64,000 nucleotides of DNA from Petrimonas sulfuriphila (lineage in GTDB: Bacteria > Bacteroidota > Bacteroidia > Bacteroidales > Dysgonomonadaceae): assembly GCF_051201015.1 (NCBI RefSeq), contig NZ_JBPEHI010000003.1; one strand, given 5' to 3'. A program made the translations under genes and the position numbers. Below, piece by piece: positions 1 to 9,480 of the stretch; position 1 is the first letter of the stretch; every line of letters starts with the position of its first letter. The notes under the pieces are model-generated. The model saw nothing but the letters and a program-made list of their open reading frames with translations. It had not been told where the DNA came from and made no database searches.

Positions 1-192
1 GGGAAGTGTATGTAAAACGTGATTTTTCAATCTTGGCGACCAGAAATTGTCGTTGATCTTTACGTGTGAGAAATCGACCGGAGTTATTTTCCTTGAGGTA
101 ATTTCATTTTTAGGATTTTTGTTTGTACATCCAATAAACAAAATACTTGTTATAAAGACGAACATTATTTTTAATTTATCTTTCGATTTCAT
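1..192 (-). CDS. GH127-like beta-L-arabinofuranosidase lipoprotein, N-terminus only (cut by window edge)
   Basis: Reading from the ATG at 192, 64 codons stay open to the window edge. The start is a lipoprotein signal (MKSKDKLKIMFVFITSILFIGC, lipobox FIGC, Cys22), followed by a segment reading VDFSHVKINDNFWSPRLKN. That VKIxDxFWxPR pattern is the characteristic N-terminus of GH127/DUF1680 proteins, which remove beta-L-arabinofuranose from plant glycans. The catalytic cysteine cluster and Glu lie outside the window, so the family call rests on this motif alone. It is 74 bp downstream of the propeller glycosidase on the same strand and is probably the last visible gene of the same locus. Surface or periplasmic anchoring is inferred from the lipobox. 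Confidence 0.65.
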   Translation of the reverse strand, partial: MKSKDKLKIMFVFITSILFIGCTNKNPKNEITSRKITPVDFSHVKINDNFWSPRLKNHVLHTLP

Positions 193-266
193 ATTAATTA
201 ATTTTTTGTTGAGTATTGTTTTTAATATGATAAGTATTTATCATTACTAAATTGATAGATTCTGAA

Positions 267-1385
267 TTATTCAATTTTTTTATTTTGAAAATTTAGTTTA
301 CTTTCTCCCAAATCAATAGACGTAGCAACAGCAATTCCTCTGTTATTGTTTTTATCTACGGCACAATAGAAGTGATATACAATTCCTTGGTATTTTATAA
401 CAAAAGGTTTGTGGGCATAGCGATTATCAAAATTTTCAGAGGAATTTATTAAATCTTTTCCTTCCCAACAAGTCCAATTTATTAAATCATATGAACAGGC
501 AAAACGGTTGAAAGCCCCCGACTTCCAGAAAGCTCCAAAGTAAAACATCACCCAGATATTGTTAATTTTTGTAATAAAAGCATCGCCGGAGATACCAGAG
601 CCATGATCTATAATTGGATTGTTACCAAATCGTTTCCAGTTAACCATATCCTTTGAAACGGCCATAGCTATTCTTTCAGCCTCAGTATTTGTTTTATTCC
701 CTCCTTTTGCATTATAGAACATTATAAACGGATAGTCTAACGACTTGTTCTTATCCCATATAATTGTACTCTTAAAAATGCTTTGGTTATCGTACCACCT
801 AGCATCTTTATCGTTGGGCGAAATTACAGGCTTTTCTAATTTATTCCATTCATGTATTTCTTTAATATCTTGCGTAAACGCTACTCCGATCTTTAAAGTG
901 CCTGCTTCATATCCAACTGATTTACCTCCCAAATATGACATCCAATAATAATCATTGTATTTTTGAACTTCATACGAACCTTCCCACTTGTAATCCTGCA
1001 AAGCAATATATCCAGCTTTTTGATTAGAATCCCAAGAATTTTCTGAAAAGGACATGATGCGTCCTAGGGTGTTCCAACTTAGTAGATCATCGCTTTTAGC
1101 GAGCCAGGTTTCGTATCCTTTACCATCGAATACAATATATGTCATGTACCATAAATTATCATATCTAAAAATACTTGGACTGTCGATCATTTTATTTTCT
1201 GGAGGCACCATTACTAACCCATACTTATATGGGGTTTTTACTTCTTCATATATTCTCTTCATTATACTATCAGAAACAGTATAGTGTTCAAAAAAAATAC
1301 TGGAATAAGATTTTAAACATTCCTGACGAAAAGAAAGTAAGGGTGTAGATAGGAATAATAAGACAAAAAAGAGATTTTTGTTCAT
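267..1385 (-). CDS. Secreted five-bladed beta-propeller glycosidase (GH43-like clan)
   Basis: About 372 residues if started at the ATG at 1385, which gives a normal signal peptide (MNKNLFFVLLFLSTPLLS) and lies 4 bp past the stop of the preceding gene. An ATG at 1415 in the same frame would overlap that gene by 26 bp. Propeller-type repeats are visible: DSPSIFRYDNLWYMTY near residue 65, then AKSDDLLSW, VSKDMVNWKRFG, CSYDLINWT, and a last blade with HKPFVIKYQGIVYHFY. Such blade signatures occur in GH43, GH117, GH130 and related clans. I cannot assign the family or the catalytic acids with certainty. It sits between two other predicted glycosidases downstream of susCD, so a role in trimming the imported or surface-bound glycan is inferred. 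Confidence 0.7.
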   Translation of the reverse strand: MNKNLFFVLLFLSTPLLSFRQECLKSYSSIFFEHYTVSDSIMKRIYEEVKTPYKYGLVMVPPENKMIDSPSIFRYDNLWYMTYIVFDGKGYETWLAKSDDLLSWNTLGRIMSFSENSWDSNQKAGYIALQDYKWEGSYEVQKYNDYYWMSYLGGKSVGYEAGTLKIGVAFTQDIKEIHEWNKLEKPVISPNDKDARWYDNQSIFKSTIIWDKNKSLDYPFIMFYNAKGGNKTNTEAERIAMAVSKDMVNWKRFGNNPIIDHGSGISGDAFITKINNIWVMFYFGAFWKSGAFNRFACSYDLINWTCWEGKDLINSSENFDNRYAHKPFVIKYQGIVYHFYCAVDKNNNRGIAVATSIDLGESKLNFQNKKIE

Positions 1386-1389
1386 TTTA

Positions 1390-3054
1390 TTAGATTTGAA
1401 TAATAATTTTATCAATTTTTTTTGAGTTGTGTCTCAATTCACCATTTACATATACAGAAAAGCCTTTATCTCTTTTATACTTTGTTCCGTTTTTATCCCA
1501 GATGATGGTCAATATTTTGTCGTGATATTTTACCCGATCTAAACAAAACCAATTCCAATAATTTTCAGGGACAAGAGGATGTATTGTCAAAGAATCAGAT
1601 GTATAAGGTTGGATACCAATCAGATCACTGATGACAATGTCGCAGAATGCTGAATGGTTATAATCTTTACCTCGTTCTATGGGTTGGCGCTCTCGAGCTT
1701 TTAACATCGTTCTTGAAATCCAATCGCCTGTATATGGATTGATATTTTCGTCAATCCAACAGATTTTTTGTCCACGTTCATCTATTCGTCGATGACTATT
1801 TGAATAAGTACCAAGCAAGTCGAAAAAATCCTCTTTTGAAATTACTGTTTGATTATACTTCCGCAGCAAATTTGCCATAGCTTTCAATGTTATAGATGTT
1901 GCGAATGGCCAGCTTGGTCCGTTCCATTGACATTCATGTCCTTCATAGACAACTTTGAAGTCTGGATGATTTTGTTCTGCTGTCGTTGGGCCAAAAGGTG
2001 CTTTAAATCCTCCCGACGTTAGTATGAATTCCCATGCATTTGAATGCTGTTCTTCCGGAATGCCAAAATACCAAGGTGTATACCCATGAAGTTCACGAAC
2101 ATTCACAAGTTTTGGGTCTTCGTTCGAGTATTGTGTAAAAGTATTCCTATAAGGAGAATCTTTCCATTTTTCCATTTCTTCAATATTTAATGGAAGTGTT
2201 TTAAAAAATTTATGTTCAGAGTCCCACAACTTTGATAACATCAAAGTCTTTAGATTTGTCATTTTGTAGGTGTATTTATCGGAAAGGAGTTTATCTCCTT
2301 CTATCATTGCTATTTTCGCTATAGCCTCTGCTTCACTAATCATATATGAATTGATGGTTGCCCTTTTCCCTGAGCCTCCTATGGACACTTCCATTCCGTC
2401 TCTATTATCAATTTGCCAAAATAATCCGTCAGGACATAATCTTTCTCTCTCCCATGATTCATAATTGTTAATAAATAAAGGGAGCAATTCGGTAATTAAT
2501 TTTTTTTCATTATGCACGCTAGCAAAAGCTAAAATTGAGTTTGAAGCCCAAAAGCTATATGAACGTACACTTCCACCTCCTTTAAACCAAAATCTCGCGT
2601 AATCCTGTAAATAAGTAGAATTATGCAGCCAGCGTCCTTCGTAAAAATGATGTCCTGCAGGGCAATTGATTGTATTATATTTTCCTGCCCATGTTACATC
2701 TGGAAGAAATTCTGTTATAACGAAACCTTCAGGAGTTTTTTTTATGTGTTTCCGATAAGTCCACCATCTAAAATAATAAGTTTTTTCAAGCTCTTTATCA
2801 GGGCACTCGAACCAAGGAATATTTCTTTTGAGAAAATCTTCTGCTTTATTATTGGGAATAAATTGAATGTATAATTCTTTATCAGCTTTATTGAAATTTT
2901 GTATATAGTCTTTAAAGTTTTCCCAGTTTAGAAAGCTTTCTTTTTCATTTTCTACAATATTTTTCTCTGTTTTTCCATGACATCCAAAAATAAAAAAGAC
3001 TCCGACGCTGAACATGAAAATATTTCTTAAATAGTAGTTTTTCATTATAATCAT
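1390..3054 (-). CDS. Lipoprotein (alpha/alpha)6-barrel glycoside hydrolase (MGH1/GH63-like)
   Basis: A 554-residue protein with a lipobox (VFFIFGC, Cys25 counting from M1; Met4 is an equally good start). The core shows features of the mannosylglycerate-hydrolase/GH63-like toroid fold: RWWTYRKHI near residue 100, a tryptophan-rich stretch WAGKYNTINCPAGHHFYEGRW, LWDSEHKFFKT, ELHGYTPWYFGIP, and WNGPSWPFATS near residue 375. A small C-terminal beta module (IQPYTSDSLTIHPLVPE onwards) follows, as in many GH63/GH37-like enzymes. The exact substrate is not evident. It follows susD across a 58-bp gap that contains a perfect palindrome and is followed 4 bp later by the propeller enzyme. A role in processing the locus's glycan is inferred; a catalytic activity has not been identified from residues. 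Confidence 0.7.
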   Translation of the reverse strand: MIIMKNYYLRNIFMFSVGVFFIFGCHGKTEKNIVENEKESFLNWENFKDYIQNFNKADKELYIQFIPNNKAEDFLKRNIPWFECPDKELEKTYYFRWWTYRKHIKKTPEGFVITEFLPDVTWAGKYNTINCPAGHHFYEGRWLHNSTYLQDYARFWFKGGGSVRSYSFWASNSILAFASVHNEKKLITELLPLFINNYESWERERLCPDGLFWQIDNRDGMEVSIGGSGKRATINSYMISEAEAIAKIAMIEGDKLLSDKYTYKMTNLKTLMLSKLWDSEHKFFKTLPLNIEEMEKWKDSPYRNTFTQYSNEDPKLVNVRELHGYTPWYFGIPEEQHSNAWEFILTSGGFKAPFGPTTAEQNHPDFKVVYEGHECQWNGPSWPFATSITLKAMANLLRKYNQTVISKEDFFDLLGTYSNSHRRIDERGQKICWIDENINPYTGDWISRTMLKARERQPIERGKDYNHSAFCDIVISDLIGIQPYTSDSLTIHPLVPENYWNWFCLDRVKYHDKILTIIWDKNGTKYKRDKGFSVYVNGELRHNSKKIDKIIIQI

Positions 3055-3062
3055 GTTGTTAG

Positions 3063-3104
3063 AATGTTTCTGAAAAGACCAAATTTGGTCTTTTCAGAAA
3101 CATT
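3063..3104 (-). repeat. Perfect 42-bp palindrome between susD and the glycosidase genes
   Basis: Positions 3063-3083 and 3084-3104 are exact reverse complements (21 bp per arm, no spacer, starting AATGTTTCTG). In the transcript it begins 8 nt after the susD stop codon and ends 8 nt before the glycosidase start. No U-tract follows on the minus strand, so it is not a standard intrinsic terminator. A stem protecting the 3' end of susCD mRNA or limiting read-through into the enzymes is inferred. Confidence 0.85.
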
Positions 3105-3112
3105 TGTTAAAT

Positions 3113-4726
3113 TTATTGATAATCTGGGTTCTGAGTCAGATTTGGATTAGCATCAATGACTACTTGTGGAATAGGGAACACTTTTGCTTTATTTCCTTCA
3201 GGTTTATGAGATAGCCAACTTTTTGTTGTATACGTGCCAAATCGTATCATATCTCGTCTTCTTATCCATTCGCAAGCAAACTCGTAACCCAGCTCGTCAT
3301 AAAACCCCCCAAATTCAATAGGAGAAATATCGCCATACTCCATTATTTTATAATCCTCTACATAACCATATTTATATTTACTATTAGCTTTTAGTTGTAC
3401 GGCTGAAATTATGGCTTTTGAAGGAATGTTTTTGAAAGCTCTTTGTCTTACTTGCGTTACAATAGTTGCTGCTTCGTTGTCTTGCCCCTTTCTTAATAAA
3501 CATTCGGCCTTCATCATTAGAACCTGTGCATACCTAAAAAAAGGAACATCATTATTCATATTGTATTGACCTCCTATTTCAGGAAGGTATTTTTTAATTC
3601 TGTATCCCTCGTCTTCAGTAGTGTACAACCCGTCAGGTAAATCTTTAGAATAATTCAATTGCTGTCCTGCTCTGTCGTAAGTACACATGAGTGGAGTAAT
3701 ACCATCTGCAGCATACTGAAGTCCATGCTCCCAGGTGTCATCAAGCCGCCTATCATCAGGATCATACGTGTCAATAAATTGTGAAATAGCTTTTGCTGAT
3801 CCTGCCCCCCATGGAGTAGTCGCAAGATTGTATTTGTATCTTGTTGCCGAATGAAAGGTGTAATTTAAATACAGTCCGCTACCATTTATTGCATCATAGG
3901 GTATGGCAAAGATAGTTTCTGCAGAGTTCTCATTATGAGGATGAAAACAGTCCGAATAATTTTCTTCCAATCGATAAAGTTCCGAATTAATTATATCATT
4001 GCATTCGGCAAGACATCTATCCCATTCCGCTTTGCCTGTATAAACGATAGAATTTAAATATAAGTTTGCCAAAAGAGTTTTTGCAGCCCATTTATTAAAA
4101 CGCCCATACATTAGAGGGTTGTTTTCACTACTAAGTTGAGCTAACGAAGAAGTTATATCATTTACAATCGACTGAAATATTTCATCTTTTGATGTAATAG
4201 TAGGGAGTTCTTGAGAAGTAGTTGTTACAAAAGGAACATCTCCGAAATTATCTATCAATAGCCAATAATAGAATGCCCTGGCTACTTTTATTTCTGCAAT
4301 AAATGATTCCTTCGTAAGATGAGAAGGGACAGGAACTATTTCTTTTTCCAACTGTTCGATGATCCTGTTTGAATGTAATACTCCCCTGTAAAGTAAGGAC
4401 CATAAGTTCCTGACTTGGGGTGCTTCTGCGTTCCATGTGTGTAAGTGCATTTTTTTGTAAATTCCTCCATCATCCCATCCCGACGCATTGGCCGGCATAA
4501 CCAGAATATCGGTAGTGGACTCTTGCATGATGGAAAATCCAGAGTGAGAATGCATTCCCCTCATATTCTGATATACTGGCCCTATTACACTATAAATTTC
4601 ATCCGGTGAATAACTATATCCTACTTCAGTTAAATCAGAATATACAGTTTCAGTTAAATCATTGCAAGCCGTATTGTTGATTAATAGCACAATAACAGCA
4701 ATTATTATATAATATCTTTTTTTCAT
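3113..4726 (-). CDS. SusD/RagB-family glycan-binding lipoprotein
   Basis: 537 residues with a lipobox near the N-terminus (LLINNTAC, Cys21). SusD features follow: an N-terminal helical part with TPR-like repeats (ARAFYYWLLIDNFGDVPFV, residues about 150-170), a middle loop region, and the C-terminal segment EFACEWIRRRDMIRFG followed by KVFPIPQ and NPNLTQNPDY, which is the standard ending of this family. SusD proteins cap SusC barrels at the cell surface and bind oligosaccharide. The gene starts 11 bp after the susC stop, so the two are certainly co-transcribed. Ligand specificity cannot be read from the sequence. Confidence 0.95.
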   Translation of the reverse strand: MKKRYYIIIAVIVLLINNTACNDLTETVYSDLTEVGYSYSPDEIYSVIGPVYQNMRGMHSHSGFSIMQESTTDILVMPANASGWDDGGIYKKMHLHTWNAEAPQVRNLWSLLYRGVLHSNRIIEQLEKEIVPVPSHLTKESFIAEIKVARAFYYWLLIDNFGDVPFVTTTSQELPTITSKDEIFQSIVNDITSSLAQLSSENNPLMYGRFNKWAAKTLLANLYLNSIVYTGKAEWDRCLAECNDIINSELYRLEENYSDCFHPHNENSAETIFAIPYDAINGSGLYLNYTFHSATRYKYNLATTPWGAGSAKAISQFIDTYDPDDRRLDDTWEHGLQYAADGITPLMCTYDRAGQQLNYSKDLPDGLYTTEDEGYRIKKYLPEIGGQYNMNNDVPFFRYAQVLMMKAECLLRKGQDNEAATIVTQVRQRAFKNIPSKAIISAVQLKANSKYKYGYVEDYKIMEYGDISPIEFGGFYDELGYEFACEWIRRRDMIRFGTYTTKSWLSHKPEGNKAKVFPIPQVVIDANPNLTQNPDYQ

Positions 4727-4737
4727 TTGTCGACTTT

Positions 4738-7700
4738 TTAAAATTTCAATGATATTCCAAAAGTAAATGACCTTGTTGAAGGGTATCTGTCCCGTTGATC
4801 TAATCCTGGATCTAGGCCAAGGCTATTGACTTCAGGATCAATTCCACTGTAGGAGGTAAACGTAAACATATTAGAACCAGATAAGTATAAACGGAGGTTT
4901 TTTATAGGTTTATTCTTTATGTCGAAAGTGTAACCTAATGTAATGTTATCTATTTTCCAGTAGTCCCCATTTTCTATGTAATAGCTTACATATTGAAGTT
5001 CTTGAAAATCATTCAAGGGCCTTTTGTTAAATATATTGTCGTATGTGTTTGTCATTACATTTCCTCTGGTTAAACTTACAGGAACGGCAAAAAACATTTT
5101 AGTCATGTTTAGGATCTGGTACTTAAAAGCCCCCCTCATCGTGACATCCAAATCAAAGTTTTTGTAAAAAAATGTATTATTCCAACCTAGATAATGTTTA
5201 GGTAGGCCATTCCCTATAACCTGTTTGTCATCAGGTTGTTGTTCGGAAATTGGTTTTGGATTCCCGTTTCTGTCTTCAATAATCCAATAACCCTCCTCAT
5301 CTATATCTATAGTCTTAAATCCCCAAAAATTTCCAATAGCTTTGCCTTCTTCGACTCTATGAGTATTAGTTTGAATAGGCTCCCCCGTACTTCCAGTATA
5401 AAAATAACCACTTTTCAATTGGAATTTTTCATTAGATAGGGATAGTAATTTATTAGAATTTGTCGAGTAATTTAATGACGTATTCCAAGTAAATTCATCT
5501 GATTTGATTGGATTGGCATTTAATTGAATCTCTAAACCCTTATTTTCCATAGAACCAGCATTTGCTAATACACTCCCGTATAAATAAGGGGGAGTTGCTA
5601 CATTGTAATTCCAGAGAAGGTCTTTGGTTGTTCTTTTATATAAATCAAATGTGCCGGAAAGTCTGTCTTCGAAAAAACCGAAATCAAGACCTAAATTGAT
5701 CTCTTCCTTAGTCTCCCATTTTAATTCAGGATTGGCATTTGATGATGGGTAAATAACTGGAATCCATTCTCTTTCAAATAAATATCTATTCCCGTATGTC
5801 AATCTACTCAAAGACTGATAAGTACTTGAAGGGGCTGTTCCCGTTATGCCGAAACCAGCTCTGATCTTCAATTGAGAAAAAGGTAGTTTGTTATTTTGCA
5901 TAAAAGGTTCATTTAGCAAATTCCAGCCGCCTGAAACTGCAGGAAAGGCACCCCATTTATGGTCTTCTCCAAACTTAGAAGATCCCTCATATCTTAAGCT
6001 GGCCATAAGCATATATTTATTTGCAAAACTGTAATTAGCTCGTGCAAAGTAGCTTACTATTTTTGATGATTCTTTGTAGGAATCCATTCCAGCCCTCCCC
6101 GCAGTCAAAGCCTTTCCGTCTGACATATTGTTGTAAGAGTATTGATCGCTCGGAAAATCAAAGTTATTCATCCAATAAAACTCATACACATTTTGTTGAA
6201 AACTGTAACCACCCAATAAATTGAGATTATGACTACCGAGTGAACTTGAGTGATTTATTGTAAATTCTAACAAATCATTAACATTTCTGTTAGTTCCTCT
6301 TGATGCAAAACCGGTTCGGTTCTCTCTAATACTATTTAAGTGATCGAACGACTCCGCATATCCGGCTGTACGATTGAAGATATCTTTTGAACCTAAAATT
6401 TTCAAATTAAGGTTTTCTGTAGGATAATATGTAATTGTTCCAAACGGTCTAAAGTTAGTAATATTTATTTCTCCTTCGGTTTCATAAATTAGTCCGAGAG
6501 GATTTGCATAATTATTCATGTCCGGATGTTCTGTCCATTTATCATTTTCATTTTTTATAGGGTCGGTCGGATTGTAAATAAGTGCATTTCTATAAACGTC
6601 ACCTCTCCAACTATAACCATCACCACCGGAAAAATATTTTTGATCAAATCCGATTATACTCCCATTAATGCGTAATTTACCGTTAAACATCGAATGATTT
6701 GCTTCAATGCGAGCTGTAAGTACATCATTATCTGATCGCAGCATTAATCCTTGTAGTGCTTTGTAGTTTATATTCATAATATAATTAGCGTTAGAATTTC
6801 CACCTTTCAGACTAATATTATGAGTGTGTGAGAATGGTGTACGGAAAATTTCATCAACCCAATTCGTGTTTGAACCGTAATCTATAGCTCCTGGCTTTTT
6901 CTGGGAAACCAATGAACGATATTGTTCAGCATTCATAAATTCAAGTTGTTTAGTAATAGTCTGAGTTGTAACATAACTATTCAACTCAATTGTTGTGGGA
7001 GTTTCACCTCTTACTTTTTTTGTTGTAATTAAAATAACTCCATTTGTACCCCTTGTGCCGTATATTGCTGCAGCCGATCCATCTTTCAAAATATCAATTG
7101 ACTCTATATCATCAGGCGAAACATCTGAAAGAGAGCCTGGTACCCCGTCTATAACTATCAAAGGCTGAGTTCCTGAGGCTAATGTTGTAACTCCACGCAA
7201 AACAATTTGGGAGGTGCCTGTTGGATTTGCATCAGGATTTATAATATTCACCCCGGCTACCTGCCCTTTAATTAATTGTGCTGCATCTGTAATAGATCCT
7301 TTTACAAAATCCTCTGATTTTACACTGGAAACAGCATTTGTTAGCTCTTCTCTTCTTATAGTTCCATAGCCTACAACAACCACTTCGTCCAACGCTTTTG
7401 TATCTTCTAATAAGGTAATGTTAAAAACGGATCTCCCTTCGGTGGCTATACTTTGCTCCAGGTATCCGATATAAGAAATATTAATGTAAGAGTTATTTTC
7501 TACGTTAAGCGAAAATTTTCCATCTATATCGGTAACGGTTCCATTGGTTGTCCCGGTTTCAATAATGTTTGCTCCAATTATGGCATCTCCTTGTGCATCT
7601 ACGACTTTACCGGTTATTTGCTTTTTAGCCGGTTGTTGAATAATATTGATGTCCGGTTGTTCAACAGCTACAGACGGAGCAGATTCTGTGGATTTATAGA

Positions 7701-8049
7701 CAACAATTTGTTTATCCAATATTTTATACGTGAGCCCTGTGCTGGATAATACTGCATTCAGAACTTCCGTCACATCTTTTGAGTTAGCTTCAACGTTTAC
7801 TTGCTTGTCAATCAGCTTCTCACAGTTATCCGAGAAAATGAAAACATAATCACTTTCCTTTTCGATCTCCTTACACACTTCTTTTATAGAAGCCGTTTTT
7901 GACTTGACGGTAAATTCCTGAGAATAACTGTTTGACGCTGAAGAGAACAGTATGCAAAAAAACAAGAAGGACAGGGTTATTCTCATGATTTTTAGAACGT
8001 GTTTTAAATTATTGAGGGGTTCTCTCCCCTCAATACAATGTTTATTCAT
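4738..8049 (-). CDS. SusC/RagA TonB-dependent outer-membrane transporter with STN signalling domain
   Basis: 1103 residues, full length. In order: a long signal region (hydrophobic LSFLFFCILFSSAS about 25-40), an STN domain (TASIKEVCKEIEKESDYVF to QIVVYKS, about 50-120), a carboxypeptidase-regulatory-like beta-sandwich (ITGKVVDAQGDAIIGANI, about 145-215), the LDEVVVVGYG TonB-box motif at residue 220, a plug domain (VLRGVTTLASGTQPLIVIDGVPG), and a 22-strand-type barrel ending SFTFGISLKF with terminal Phe. The STN domain is the part that contacts a FecR anti-sigma factor, and fecR and an ECF sigma gene lie just upstream, so the transporter should also act as the sensor that induces the locus. 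Met22 is an alternative start. Confidence 0.95.
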   Translation of the reverse strand: MNKHCIEGREPLNNLKHVLKIMRITLSFLFFCILFSSASNSYSQEFTVKSKTASIKEVCKEIEKESDYVFIFSDNCEKLIDKQVNVEANSKDVTEVLNAVLSSTGLTYKILDKQIVVYKSTESAPSVAVEQPDINIIQQPAKKQITGKVVDAQGDAIIGANIIETGTTNGTVTDIDGKFSLNVENNSYINISYIGYLEQSIATEGRSVFNITLLEDTKALDEVVVVGYGTIRREELTNAVSSVKSEDFVKGSITDAAQLIKGQVAGVNIINPDANPTGTSQIVLRGVTTLASGTQPLIVIDGVPGSLSDVSPDDIESIDILKDGSAAAIYGTRGTNGVILITTKKVRGETPTTIELNSYVTTQTITKQLEFMNAEQYRSLVSQKKPGAIDYGSNTNWVDEIFRTPFSHTHNISLKGGNSNANYIMNINYKALQGLMLRSDNDVLTARIEANHSMFNGKLRINGSIIGFDQKYFSGGDGYSWRGDVYRNALIYNPTDPIKNENDKWTEHPDMNNYANPLGLIYETEGEINITNFRPFGTITYYPTENLNLKILGSKDIFNRTAGYAESFDHLNSIRENRTGFASRGTNRNVNDLLEFTINHSSSLGSHNLNLLGGYSFQQNVYEFYWMNNFDFPSDQYSYNNMSDGKALTAGRAGMDSYKESSKIVSYFARANYSFANKYMLMASLRYEGSSKFGEDHKWGAFPAVSGGWNLLNEPFMQNNKLPFSQLKIRAGFGITGTAPSSTYQSLSRLTYGNRYLFEREWIPVIYPSSNANPELKWETKEEINLGLDFGFFEDRLSGTFDLYKRTTKDLLWNYNVATPPYLYGSVLANAGSMENKGLEIQLNANPIKSDEFTWNTSLNYSTNSNKLLSLSNEKFQLKSGYFYTGSTGEPIQTNTHRVEEGKAIGNFWGFKTIDIDEEGYWIIEDRNGNPKPISEQQPDDKQVIGNGLPKHYLGWNNTFFYKNFDLDVTMRGAFKYQILNMTKMFFAVPVSLTRGNVMTNTYDNIFNKRPLNDFQELQYVSYYIENGDYWKIDNITLGYTFDIKNKPIKNLRLYLSGSNMFTFTSYSGIDPEVNSLGLDPGLDQRDRYPSTRSFTFGISLKF

Positions 8050-8100
8050 ATCTTTGTACGATTTTAATTATTAATAATCCAGGTAATTAAATTCAATCTG

Positions 8101-8129
8101 GCCGGACGGTATTTGCAGTATCGTTCGGC
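8101..8129. repeat. Stem-loop between fecR and susC
   Basis: GCCGGACG at 8101-8108 can pair with CGTTCGGC at 8122-8129 (7 of 8 Watson-Crick plus one wobble on the plus strand, one mismatch on the minus strand), loop of 13 nt. It lies in the 127-bp gap between fecR and susC. No U-tract follows on the coding (minus) strand. It may reduce read-through from the regulatory genes into susC, or be incidental. Confidence 0.35.
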
Positions 8130-8176
8130 TTTTGGTTTTTGTTATTATCATCTATTGCTGTACATAGGCTTAAAGT

Positions 8177-9364
8177 TTAATTGGATTCGTTAATTATAAA
8201 TACTTGATCGTTGTCTTTTATGTATTTAGTTGAGGACAGCAGTCCTACCGTGGCCATTATGTTATCCAGGTTTTCTGAGAGATAAATTTTTCCGGTACAG
8301 GTCCGCTTCTGTAGGTTCACATCGTTATCGAAGTCAAAAGAGAGGTTGTAGTATCTTCCGATCTGTTTCAGTACTTCTGTCATAGGGGTTTTATCGAATT
8401 CCAGGTAACCATTTTTCCAGCTGATAAACTGATTTACATCTACTTTTTGCGTGTTGAAGGTTCCGTTATCTGAATAAACAGCCTGTTCGCTGGGCGATAA
8501 GAAAGTTTCCTTTTTATTTATGGGTTTCAGACTCACTTTGCCTTCCACCAACACTACCGATCGTGGGGAATCGGCATAAGCGGAGACATTGAACTTGGTG
8601 CCGTACACCTTTACGTTAAAATCGGAAGTGCTTACGTGAAACGGTTTTTGGCTGTCGGGTGCTACTTCAATATACATTTCTCCCGACGCCAGCCGGATCT
8701 CCCGTTTGTTTTCGGTAAATTGGGCCGGAAATTCAAGTACGGAACCGGAATTGAGCCACACTTTACTCCCGTCGGAAAGGGTAAGTGTGGAGCGTTTTCC
8801 GTATGGGACGATTAGTGTATTTTGTTTGCTCCCAGTTAATTCTGCAGTTTTTCCTCCATTGTTCCCCTGTGTAATTTTTGCTTTTCCGCTTTCATCGAAC
8901 TCCATTTGCACATCATTTTGGAACGATAGCGATTTCTCGTCCGTAATCAGTTGAATGTCTTCGTTGTTTAACAGACTTCCAACAATGAGTTCTTGTTCCG
9001 GTGAAAACAGGGTTCCCTTTTCTTGGAAAACAAAGTGGTTTAATCCAATAATAAGTAAGGTAATAGCTGCGCAGGAAGCAACGGAGAGTTGAATAAGCCG
9101 GCGGCTTTTTATTCTTTTTAATGATCGTTCGACGGTGGATTGAATTTCATTCAACAAACGTATACGTTCATCCTCGTTTAAGGTGCTTTTGTTCAGTCCG
9201 GTTGTTTTAAGGTAGTCAATGGCTTGCTGTAAGGCAATTTTTAACTCCGGGTTTTGTTTGATAAAGCCTTCCCAATGCGCTTCCAGCTCTTCGTCCGGCG
9301 CTAATTGCCAGCGGATGAACTGCTTGTCTTTTAGAAAATCGGTATGTCGTGTATAATTTGGCAT
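8177..9364 (-). CDS. FecR-family anti-sigma factor
   Basis: 395 residues. The cytoplasmic N-terminal part (about 1-105) would hold the sigma factor. One membrane segment follows (LIQLSVASCAAITLLIIGL, about 107-127). The periplasmic part holds a FecR domain (VPYGKRSTLTLSDGSKVWLN to VKVYGTKFNVSAYAD, about 185-265) and a C-terminal DUF4974/STN-like module (FDKTPMTEVLKQIGRYYNL onwards, about 325-395). In this family, binding of substrate by the STN-bearing SusC is signalled to FecR, which releases the ECF sigma factor. It lies 116 bp downstream of the sigma gene and 127 bp upstream of susC on the same strand, matching that circuit. Confidence 0.93.
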   Translation of the reverse strand: MPNYTRHTDFLKDKQFIRWQLAPDEELEAHWEGFIKQNPELKIALQQAIDYLKTTGLNKSTLNEDERIRLLNEIQSTVERSLKRIKSRRLIQLSVASCAAITLLIIGLNHFVFQEKGTLFSPEQELIVGSLLNNEDIQLITDEKSLSFQNDVQMEFDESGKAKITQGNNGGKTAELTGSKQNTLIVPYGKRSTLTLSDGSKVWLNSGSVLEFPAQFTENKREIRLASGEMYIEVAPDSQKPFHVSTSDFNVKVYGTKFNVSAYADSPRSVVLVEGKVSLKPINKKETFLSPSEQAVYSDNGTFNTQKVDVNQFISWKNGYLEFDKTPMTEVLKQIGRYYNLSFDFDNDVNLQKRTCTGKIYLSENLDNIMATVGLLSSTKYIKDNDQVFIINESN

Positions 9365-9480
9365 CGTAAATTCATTTCATGCGACTTCAACCAGTTAGAA
9401 GCGCGTTCATTAAATAGACGACTACGGGAAAAATTTATCCCCTTGTTTTTGAAAAATCCTATAATTTTAACACTTTTGCG

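Noticed and set aside
227..244. Small AT-only hairpin ATGATAA/TTATCAT between two glycosidase genes
   Set aside because: Seven AT-rich base pairs in an AT-rich gap are expected by chance.
47..250. Plus-strand ORF of 67 codons at the left edge
   Set aside because: It is antisense to the lipoprotein signal of the GH127-like gene and has no family resemblance.
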